Under the pieces are notes generated by a model, which was not told the DNA's origin, made no database searches, and saw only the letters and a list, made by a program, of their open reading frames with translations. Below are positions 1-6,172 of a stretch of DNA of 11,396 nt, in pieces. Position 1 is the stretch's first letter, and each line of letters starts with the position of its first letter. The stretch covers positions 1 to 11,396 of the forward strand of contig JAJDTN010000075.1 of assembly GCA_022827165.1 (NCBI GenBank), in the 5' to 3' direction. The position numbers and the translations under genes were made by a program. This DNA is from Candidatus Latescibacterota bacterium (GTDB lineage: Bacteria; Latescibacterota; UBA2968; UBA8231).

Positions 1-450
1 GAGGGCCGCCTGATCCTGGCCGACGCCCTGACCTACGCGCAGCGCTACGAGCCGGAGGGGATCGTCGATCTGGCCACCCTCACCGGCGCCTGCGTCATCG
101 CCCTGGGGTCCCACGCCAGCGGCCTCATGGCCAACGACGACGGCCTGGCGGAACGGGTCGAGGCGGCGGCCGAGGCGACGGCGGAGAAGGTCTGGCGACT
201 GCCCCTGTGGCCGGAGTACCGGAGGCAGATCCGCAGCCAGGTGGCGGACATGAAGAACACGGGCGGCCGCGAGGGCGGCGCGATCACCGCCGCGGCCCTG
301 CTGTCGGAGTTCGCCGGCGACACGCCCTGGGTCCACCTCGACATCGCCGGCACCGCCTGGACGGACAGGGCCCGGCCGTACGTTCCCAGAGGCGGCGTCG
401 GCGTCGGCGTCCGCCTGCTGGTCGAGCTGGCCCGGCGGAACCGCAAGTGA
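1..450 (+). CDS. pepA: Leucyl aminopeptidase, M17 family (C-terminal 149 residues, 5' truncated by window edge)
   Basis: This is the C-terminal part of a cytosolic M17 leucyl aminopeptidase, a two-metal exopeptidase that removes N-terminal residues from peptides. The frame is open from base 1 and ends at TGA 448-450. The first visible residues, EGRLILADAL, are the second half of the family signature NTDAEGRL. The Glu is a metal ligand and the Arg is the catalytic arginine of the family. LATLTGAC follows at about residues 23-30, then the downstream landmarks ADMKNTGGREGGAITAA and HLDIAGTAW. The rest of the catalytic domain and the N-terminal domain lie outside the window. The C-terminus ends at the usual distance after the HLDIAGTAW block, so the 3' end is intact. 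dcd follows 55 bp downstream on the same strand. The family call is very secure; the gene symbol is by homology only. Confidence 0.96.
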   Translation, partial: EGRLILADALTYAQRYEPEGIVDLATLTGACVIALGSHASGLMANDDGLAERVEAAAEATAEKVWRLPLWPEYRRQIRSQVADMKNTGGREGGAITAAALLSEFAGDTPWVHLDIAGTAWTDRARPYVPRGGVGVGVRLLVELARRNRK

Positions 451-505
451 CGGCGCCCGGCGCCGGGGCCCGGGAGGTTCGCGGCTTCACGGAACGGCGC
501 GGCCC

Positions 506-1039
506 ATGATCCTCTCCGACGCCAGTCTGCGGCAGCTGCTGGCCTCGGGGAAGCTGAGCATCGACCCCCTCGACGACGACCAGATCCAGCCCGCCTCCGT
601 CGACCTGCGGCTCTCCGACCACTTCCTCAAGGTGGACGAGAACCGCCTGGAGGCGATCCGCCTGGACCGGGAGGTCCCCTACGAGGAGCTGACCCAGCAG
701 CGGATCGTCATCCCCCCGCACTCCTTCCTCCTCGCCACCACCCGCGAGCGCATCCGCCTGCCCGACGACGTGACCGCCTTCGTCGAGGGCCGCAGCTCCA
801 TCGGCCGCATCGGGCTGTTCATCCAGAACGCGGGCTGGGTCGACCCCGGCTTCCAGGGGAACCTGACCCTCGAGCTGTTCAACGCCAACCGCCTGCCCAT
901 CCGCCTGCAGGAGGGCCGTCGGATCTGCCAGCTCGTCTTCGCCCGCATGGACCGCGCCGCCACGCGGCCCTACGACGGCAAGTACCAGCACCAGGCACGG
1001 GCCACGGGCAGCCGGATCCGCCTCGATCCGGACCGCTGA
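506..1039 (+). CDS. dcd: dCTP deaminase, probably the dUMP-forming (bifunctional) type
   Basis: This is a 177-residue dCTP deaminase of the dUTPase-like trimeric fold, which acts in pyrimidine deoxynucleotide synthesis. Visible motifs in order are the N-terminal MILSD, QIQPASVDLRL (residues 26-36), EGRSSIGR (94-101), NAGWVDPGF (108-116), TLELFN (121-126) with the catalytic Glu at 123, GRRICQLVF (137-145), and the C-terminal PYDGKYQ (155-161). The short length and the FIQNAGWVDPGF form match Bacillus-type enzymes, some of which convert dCTP directly to dUMP. That activity is inferred here, not shown. The usual C-terminal KYQGQ reads KYQHQ, a Gly-to-His change in the segment that closes over the nucleotide. 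The ATG start has only a weak purine tract (GGAACGG, 491-497). It lies 55 bp after pepA and 15 bp before the glycosyltransferase gene, so co-transcription is likely. Confidence 0.95.
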   Translation: MILSDASLRQLLASGKLSIDPLDDDQIQPASVDLRLSDHFLKVDENRLEAIRLDREVPYEELTQQRIVIPPHSFLLATTRERIRLPDDVTAFVEGRSSIGRIGLFIQNAGWVDPGFQGNLTLELFNANRLPIRLQEGRRICQLVFARMDRAATRPYDGKYQHQARATGSRIRLDPDR

Positions 1040-1054
1040 CGCCGACGGCAAGGC

Positions 1055-3505
1055 GTGAAGATCCGTCGGATGCGCGTTTCCATCGGGAAACCCGGGATTC
1101 CCACCCTCTGCCTGATCCTCTGTCTGGTCCTTGGATTCTCCCTGCGCTTCGTCGGGTTGACCCGCGGCGACAGCTCCTTCGTCCCGGAGGGTCCGGATCG
1201 CGCCACGGAAGAGAGAGCCTTCTACCACTTCCATCCCGACGAGACCACCATCGTCCGGACCGCTCTCAAACGGATCGACCCCCTCTCTCCGGAGCTTACC
1301 TGTTACGGCCTGCTGCCTGTCCATCTGCTTCGCGGAGTCCTCAAGTTCAACCGGATCGTCTTCGGTTGGGACTTCGAGGACCAGGGCTCCACCGACTCGG
1401 TGCGGTATGTCTATCTGACCGCCCGCACTCTGGCGGCCCTGGTCTCCTGTCTCACCCTCTGCCTGACCTGGCTGCTGGGCCGCCGCTGGTTCGGGGAGCT
1501 GACCGGACTGCTCGCCGCCGTGGTGGTCGCCGTGGCCCCCATGGCCATCCAGGCGGCCCACTTCTACACCGTGGACGGCTTGTTCACGCTGCTGATCCTC
1601 GCCGCGCTCCTCTCCCTGGTGCATGCGCTGGAGGGCGATGACCGGCGATGGTGGCTGGCGACCGGGGTCCTGACCGGACTCGCAGGGACCGTGCGCCTCG
1701 CTGGCCTGTCCGTGGGGGCGGTGGCGCTGGCGGGTCTCCTCATCTACCACCGCCGCAGGCTCGGAGCAGCCCTGACCTCATCTGTCTGGCTAGCTGGTCT
1801 GGCGGGGCTGATGGTCCTGCTCGCTCTGCAGCCCTATCTCGTCGTGGACTGGGAGCTACTACTGCAGAACCGTTCGGTCAACGACTTCAGCTATGCGATG
1901 AAGGTAGCCCGCGGCGAATTCCTCACCGCGTGGAGCCTGGTGGATGTCCACACCATCCCGTACCTGCACCACTGGAGCCACCTGTGGCCCCTGGGCGTGG
2001 GCTGGCCTCTCACGGTCTCCTTCGGCCTCGGAATCGCCTGCGGTCTGTGGAGAGGAGACCGTCGCAAGGGACTGCTCCTCCTGTGGGTGGGGATCCACTT
2101 CGCCCTCATCGGCGGCCTTCTCACCAAGCCCATGCGCTACCTCCTCCCCATGCTGCCCTTCCTGGCCATCCTGACGGCCGACCTCTGTGTCTGGCTGGTC
2201 CATTCTCCCCGGTTGCTCCGAGTTCGCAAGCTGGCCATCGCCACCACCGCCGCGGTGCTCGTCTACAGCGCGAGTTACGGCATCGCCTTTGCAGGCATCT
2301 ATGCCGGGGAGGACAGCCGCATCGAGGCGGCGCGCTGGATGGAGGAGCGGATCCCGGACGACAGCCGGATCGGCATCGAACAAGGCGCATTCACGATGCG
2401 GGGACTGGTCGGCAACCCCCAACGCGTGAGATTGCTCGGTACCTCCCAGCTCTTCAACATGCGGGGATATGCGACCTGCGGCGCGGAACTCACCTGGCTC
2501 CGGCCACACTTCGAGGACGTGGACTACCTGGCCATCATCGAGGCCAACCGCTACCAGCAGTTCACGGCCGTTCCCGACTTGATCCCCGGCGCCGCGGCCT
2601 TCTACCAGGCGCTGGCCGATGGGGATCTTGGCTTCGACCTCGTACACCGGGTCAAGCGTTACCCCACCCTCGGCGGCCTCGAGTTCCGGGACGACGGAAG
2701 CGATCCCTCCTTCACCGGCTACGACCACCCGGCGGTCATGATCTTCAGGAAGAGAGATGACGCCTCCTCGCAGGAGGCCTGGGAGAGATTGCGGACGAGC
2801 CTGTCCGCGAGCGCCCACTGTGCGGACCCCTACCTGGAGAAAGCCGCTGACGCCATCGAGGCCGGGGATCTGAACCAGGGCCTCATCTGGACTCGAACAG
2901 CCGCCCGGAGAGTACCGCAGAACAGGATCGGCCACCTGATCGAAGCCCATCTGCTGGCGCGCCTGGGAGGATCGAGCCGACAGGCTTCGGAGGCCCACCA
3001 TACCGAACTGCTGGAGCCGCACCGCATCCCCGCCGACGCGGCCCTGGCCGCCGGGATGAGCCTCTTCGAGTTGGGGCTGAAGGAGCTGGCCATCTCCGCC
3101 CTCGAGACAGGAGTCTCGGCGACCATCGAGGACGACAGGGTCCCCGGGGAACCGATGGCCCGCATCTATGTGCGCCTGGCCTCCCACCTGAAGGAGGACC
3201 TCGAGTTGGAGGAGGAGGCCGCCGAGGTCCTGTTGCTGTCTACCCGACTTCACCCCCTGCCGCTGGCCTGGAACAGACTTGCCAAGTACGCCCTGGCAAG
3301 TCAGGACTACGGGCAGGCCGCGGAGTACCTGAAGCAGTCGCTGCGGCTGAACCCCGACCAGGCGGGCGTCCATGCCACCCTCGGCCAGATCGCGGCGGAG
3401 ATGGAGGATCCGGCCGCGGCCCTGCAGCACTTCAAGAGAGCCCTCCAGCTGAATCCGGAACTGGAGGACCGCCTCAGCCCCTGGATCACCGTGCACAGGG
3501 ATTGA
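1055..3505 (+). CDS. GT-C membrane glycosyltransferase (PMT/ArnT-like, GT39/GT83 type) with C-terminal TPR region
   Basis: This is an 816-residue multi-pass membrane protein of the polyprenyl-phosphate-sugar-dependent GT-C superfamily. The first membrane helix is at about 15-35. It is followed by an extracytoplasmic loop with HPDE (60-63), whose Asp is the expected catalytic acid site, then HFYTVDG (169-175) with the second conserved Asp. About ten further hydrophobic segments run to about 416, including KPMRYLLP (358-365), the R-Y-x-x-P signature of PMT_2 proteins. Residues about 417-590 are soluble and probably face outside. Residues about 593-816 are helical repeats, with two clear TPRs at about 737-770 and 771-804. 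No membrane segment follows 416. The GTG start at 1055 has no clear Shine-Dalgarno site; ATG 1070 is an in-frame alternative. Codon third positions are less GC-rich than in the neighbours. The sugar donor and acceptor are unknown. Confidence 0.85.
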   Translation: MKIRRMRVSIGKPGIPTLCLILCLVLGFSLRFVGLTRGDSSFVPEGPDRATEERAFYHFHPDETTIVRTALKRIDPLSPELTCYGLLPVHLLRGVLKFNRIVFGWDFEDQGSTDSVRYVYLTARTLAALVSCLTLCLTWLLGRRWFGELTGLLAAVVVAVAPMAIQAAHFYTVDGLFTLLILAALLSLVHALEGDDRRWWLATGVLTGLAGTVRLAGLSVGAVALAGLLIYHRRRLGAALTSSVWLAGLAGLMVLLALQPYLVVDWELLLQNRSVNDFSYAMKVARGEFLTAWSLVDVHTIPYLHHWSHLWPLGVGWPLTVSFGLGIACGLWRGDRRKGLLLLWVGIHFALIGGLLTKPMRYLLPMLPFLAILTADLCVWLVHSPRLLRVRKLAIATTAAVLVYSASYGIAFAGIYAGEDSRIEAARWMEERIPDDSRIGIEQGAFTMRGLVGNPQRVRLLGTSQLFNMRGYATCGAELTWLRPHFEDVDYLAIIEANRYQQFTAVPDLIPGAAAFYQALADGDLGFDLVHRVKRYPTLGGLEFRDDGSDPSFTGYDHPAVMIFRKRDDASSQEAWERLRTSLSASAHCADPYLEKAADAIEAGDLNQGLIWTRTAARRVPQNRIGHLIEAHLLARLGGSSRQASEAHHTELLEPHRIPADAALAAGMSLFELGLKELAISALETGVSATIEDDRVPGEPMARIYVRLASHLKEDLELEEEAAEVLLLSTRLHPLPLAWNRLAKYALASQDYGQAAEYLKQSLRLNPDQAGVHATLGQIAAEMEDPAAALQHFKRALQLNPELEDRLSPWITVHRD

Positions 3506-3515
3506 GCCGAAGGAG

Positions 3516-3566
3516 CCGGCGTCCGGGGCCGGGAGCCCCTTGACGGGAGGCGGACCCCGGAGCCGG
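3516..3566 (+). terminator. Long imperfect inverted repeat between glycosyltransferase and dipeptidase genes
   Basis: The left arm CCGGC-G-TCCGGGG (3516-3528) pairs with CCCCGGAGCCGG (3555-3566). This gives twelve base pairs with one bulged G (3521) around a 26-nt loop. It starts 10 bases after the glycosyltransferase stop. No T-run follows the right arm (the next bases are ATTATCACC), so it is not a classical intrinsic terminator. It may stall polymerase, protect the upstream mRNA end, or simply reflect high GC. It overlaps the candidate promoter for the dipeptidase. Confidence 0.35.
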
Positions 3567-3571
3567 ATTAT
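3540..3571 (+). promoter_or_regulatory. Possible sigma70-type promoter for the M19 dipeptidase gene
   Basis: TTGACG (3540-3545) matches the -35 consensus at five of six positions. GATTAT (3566-3571) matches the -10 consensus at four of six. The 20-bp spacer is longer than the usual 16-18, which weakens the call. The site lies 33 bases upstream of the dipeptidase ATG, in the only AT-richer stretch of this gap. A good Shine-Dalgarno site GGAG (3595-3598) follows, six bases before ATG 3605. Confidence 0.3.
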
Positions 3572-3604
3572 CACCCCTTCCCCTACCCCCCCCTGGAGAC
3601 ACCC

Positions 3605-4621
3605 ATGAGCACCGACCTGCACAGCGACGCCCTCGTCATCGACTCCCACAACGACACCGTCGTCGGCCTGATCCGGCGCGGCAATCTCGGGCTGGCCGGG
3701 GAGAGCAGCCCGGAGCGGCGCCGCCGCCTCGGCACCGTCGCCTACGTGCGCCAGCAGTTCGACCCCCCCGAAAAGCCCCTGCAGCAGACTCTGCCCCTTC
3801 TCCGCGAAGGCGGGATCGACGCCGGCTACTTCGCCGTGGACACGACGATCGCCCGCAACAACCACCTCCTGTACGCCCTCGACGCCCTGGGATACCTGAA
3901 GCGCGAGGTGGAGACCCACTCCGGTGAGGCGGTCATCGCCCGCTCGGCCGCCGACATCGAGGCCGCCCGCGCCGCCGGACGGTTTGCGGTGGTCCTGGCG
4001 GTGGAGAACTCGGCCGCCCTGCAGCACAGCCTCTTCGCCCTCGACGCCCTCTACGAGGTGGGGGTGCGCACCATGACCCTGACCCACAGCGCGCGCACGG
4101 ACGCGGCCGACGGCTGCGAGGTGGAGGGCGGCGGCGGGCTCACCGGTTTCGGCCGGGAGGTCGTTCGGCGCATGGGCGAGCTGGGCATGCTCCTCGACGT
4201 CTCCCACGTGAACGAGCGCGGCTTCTGGGACGTCCTCGAGTGCGCCACCTCGCCCGTCGTCGCCAGCCACAGCTGCTGCCGGGCCCTGTGCGACCACCCG
4301 CGCAACCTGACCGACGAGCAGCTGCGGGCCCTGGGCGAGGCCGGCGGCGTCGTGGGCATCACCTTCGTGCCCGACTTCATCGACGCCGACGCCCCCGACA
4401 TGGGGCGCCTGGTCGATCACGTCCTCCACGCCGTGGACCAGGCCGGCGAGGAAGCGGTGGGCCTCGGGTCCGACTTCGACGGCGGCGGCGACCTTCTGGC
4501 GCACGCCGGGAACTACCCGGAGATCACGGCGGAATTGCTCGAGCGCGGCGCCGGGGAGGCGGCGGTGCGCGCCATTCTGGGCCTCAACCACCTGCGGCTG
4601 CTGCGGCAGGTGGTCGGCTGA
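3605..4621 (+). CDS. Membrane dipeptidase family (peptidase M19, renal dipeptidase-like)
   Basis: This 338-residue zinc dipeptidase belongs to the M19 family of the amidohydrolase superfamily. Members hydrolyse dipeptides, often with a D-residue at the C-terminal side. All expected two-metal ligands are visible: H15 and D17 in DSHND, E134 in AVEN, H201 in DVSHVNE and H222 in ASHS. The 21-residue H201-H222 spacing is the same as in the mammalian enzyme (H198/H219). D290 in GSDFDG fits the catalytic Asp near the C-terminus. There is no signal peptide (the N-terminus is STDLHSDALVIDSHND), so the protein is probably cytoplasmic despite the family name. The start is well supported by GGAG at 3595-3598. 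The stop lies 7 bp from the stop of the convergent carboxypeptidase gene. The natural substrate cannot be read from the sequence. Confidence 0.94.
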   Translation: MSTDLHSDALVIDSHNDTVVGLIRRGNLGLAGESSPERRRRLGTVAYVRQQFDPPEKPLQQTLPLLREGGIDAGYFAVDTTIARNNHLLYALDALGYLKREVETHSGEAVIARSAADIEAARAAGRFAVVLAVENSAALQHSLFALDALYEVGVRTMTLTHSARTDAADGCEVEGGGGLTGFGREVVRRMGELGMLLDVSHVNERGFWDVLECATSPVVASHSCCRALCDHPRNLTDEQLRALGEAGGVVGITFVPDFIDADAPDMGRLVDHVLHAVDQAGEEAVGLGSDFDGGGDLLAHAGNYPEITAELLERGAGEAAVRAILGLNHLRLLRQVVG

Positions 4622-4628
4622 GCGCGCC

Positions 4629-6137
4629 TCAGGCGAGGCCGTAGAGCGGCCGGTACTTGCCCTCGAGGTACTCCATCAGGTAGTCGACGCGCAGGGGCTC
4701 GCCGGTGACCTCCTGCACGAGCTCGGAGGCGGTGAGGCGGCTGCCCCGCGAGTGGATGTTCTCGCGCACCCAGCCGAGGAGGCCGGAGAGCACGCCCCGG
4801 CGGATCTGGCCGGGCAGGTCCCCGAGGTCGGCGCAGGCCCGGCGGTAGAACTGGGCCCCGTAGAGGTTGCCGAGGGTGTACGTGGGGAAATACCCGATGA
4901 GTCCCAACGACCAGTGGATGTCCTGCAGGACGCCCTCGGCGTCGGAGCCGGGCCGGATGCCGAGGTAGGACTGCATGCGCTCGTTCCAGACCCCCGGCAG
5001 GTCCCCCACCTCCAGCTCTCCCTCCATGAGCGCCTTCTCCAGCTCGAAGCGCAGCAGGATGTGGAGGTCGTAGGTCATCTCGTCGGCCTCGACGCGGATC
5101 AGCGACCTCTCGACGCGGTTGACGGCGGCGTAGAACCGGTCCACGTCGACGCCCTCGAGCTGCGCGGGGAAGCACCGGGCCAGGTGCGGCAGGTAGTGCT
5201 CCCAGAACTCGCGGCTGCGGCCGACGGCGTTCTCCCACGTGCGCGACTGGGACTCGTGGATCCCGAGGGAGACGGACCCGCCCACGGGGAGCCCCTCGGC
5301 CTCGGCGGGCAGGCCCTGCTCATAGAGGCCGTGGCCGGCCTCGTGGATGATGCCGAAGAGGGCGCTGGTGAGCTGGCCGGCGTTGTAGCGGGTGGTGAGG
5401 CGCACGTCCCCGGGGTGGCTGCCCGAGCAGAAGGGATGGACGGAGACGTCGAGGCGGCCGGCCTCCATGTCGAAACCGAGGTCGGCCAGGACCCGGCGGC
5501 CGAAGCTCTCCTGCACGGCGACGTCGTAGTCGCGCTCGAGCAGGTCGTCCTTCTTCGCCGCCGCCTCGCTGCCCAGGATCTCCTCCACGAGGGGGACGAG
5601 CCGGCGGCGCAGCTCCCCGAGCAAGGGCTCGACCTCCTCCACCCGGGCGTGGGGCTCGAAGTGGTCGAGGAGGGCGTTGTAGACCGACCCCGTGAACCCC
5701 ACGGCATGGGCCTCCTGGCGCTTGAGGTCGACGATCTTCTCCAGCCACGGCTGGAAGCGGCCGAACTCCGACTGCTGCCGCGCCTCGACCCAGGCCTCGT
5801 GGGCCAGCGACTCGGTGCGCCTCAGCTCGACGACCAGCTCCCTGGGGATCCGCAGGGCGCGGTCCTGATGGCGCTTCAGCTCGCGCACGTTGATCCGCGC
5901 GTCACCGCTCAGTCCCTCCCCGTCCAGCGCCGCCACCAGCTCGACGAGGTCCGGAGCCGTGAGCCTTTCGTGGGCCAGGCCGGCCAGCGTCCCCAGGCTG
6001 CGCGCCCGCGGGCCGCTCCCCCGGCGGGGCATGCAGGTCTCCTGGTCCCAATGGAGCAGGGACTCGGCGTGGGCGATGTCGGCCAGCTCCCGCGCCGCGG
6101 CGGTGAAGCGTTCGTAAGGCGCATCGGAATTGCTCAT
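4629..6137 (-). CDS. Carboxypeptidase Taq (M32 metallocarboxypeptidase)
   Basis: This is a 502-residue M32 carboxypeptidase, a cytosolic metal-dependent enzyme that removes C-terminal residues from peptides. The HEXXH motif reads HEAGH (H265, E266, H269), followed by IHESQSRTWEN with the third ligand E295. The spacing from H265 to E295 (30 residues) equals that of the Pyrococcus enzyme. The N-terminal region has the family's LLHWDQETCMP (about 28-38), and the full length is typical. The ATG start is supported by a strong Shine-Dalgarno site GGAGGA on the minus strand (complement of 6141-6146). The gene is divergent from the enolase-like gene with only 35 bp between starts, and convergent with the dipeptidase with 7 bp between stops. 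No signal peptide is visible. The family assignment is secure. Confidence 0.96.
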   Translation of the reverse strand: MSNSDAPYERFTAAARELADIAHAESLLHWDQETCMPRRGSGPRARSLGTLAGLAHERLTAPDLVELVAALDGEGLSGDARINVRELKRHQDRALRIPRELVVELRRTESLAHEAWVEARQQSEFGRFQPWLEKIVDLKRQEAHAVGFTGSVYNALLDHFEPHARVEEVEPLLGELRRRLVPLVEEILGSEAAAKKDDLLERDYDVAVQESFGRRVLADLGFDMEAGRLDVSVHPFCSGSHPGDVRLTTRYNAGQLTSALFGIIHEAGHGLYEQGLPAEAEGLPVGGSVSLGIHESQSRTWENAVGRSREFWEHYLPHLARCFPAQLEGVDVDRFYAAVNRVERSLIRVEADEMTYDLHILLRFELEKALMEGELEVGDLPGVWNERMQSYLGIRPGSDAEGVLQDIHWSLGLIGYFPTYTLGNLYGAQFYRRACADLGDLPGQIRRGVLSGLLGWVRENIHSRGSRLTASELVQEVTGEPLRVDYLMEYLEGKYRPLYGLA

Positions 6138-6172
6138 CTTTCCTCCATCCCTTCTCCAAGGAGCGAACCCGC
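6138..6172. promoter_or_regulatory. 35-bp divergent gap holding two back-to-back ribosome binding sites
   Basis: The whole space between the divergent carboxypeptidase Taq and enolase-like starts is 35 bp. The minus-strand site GGAGG (complement of 6142-6146) sits 4 nt before its ATG. The plus-strand site AAGGAG (6158-6163) sits 9 nt before its ATG. This leaves no room for two complete promoters, so at least one must lie inside the opposite gene's 5' coding region. I found no convincing -35/-10 pair. A TTGACG on the minus strand at 6181-6186 has no usable -10 partner. Confidence 0.6.

Noticed and set aside
451..465. Palindrome CGGCGCC-C-GGCGCCG just after the pepA stop, considered as a terminator
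   Set aside because: The perfect arms leave a one-base loop. A realistic fold gives only about 5 bp with a 5-nt loop and no T-run. This is common by chance in such GC-rich DNA.
284..1750. A 488-codon minus-strand frame opposite pepA, dcd and the glycosyltransferase start
   Set aside because: It has low-complexity composition, no recognisable motif, and covers three real coding regions. It is a shadow frame.
1859..4591. A 910-codon open frame on the minus strand opposite the glycosyltransferase and dipeptidase genes
   Set aside because: It is antisense to two genes with clear family motifs. Its translation is Gly/Val/Glu/Gln-rich without domains, a known effect of high-GC codon use that removes stops on the other strand.
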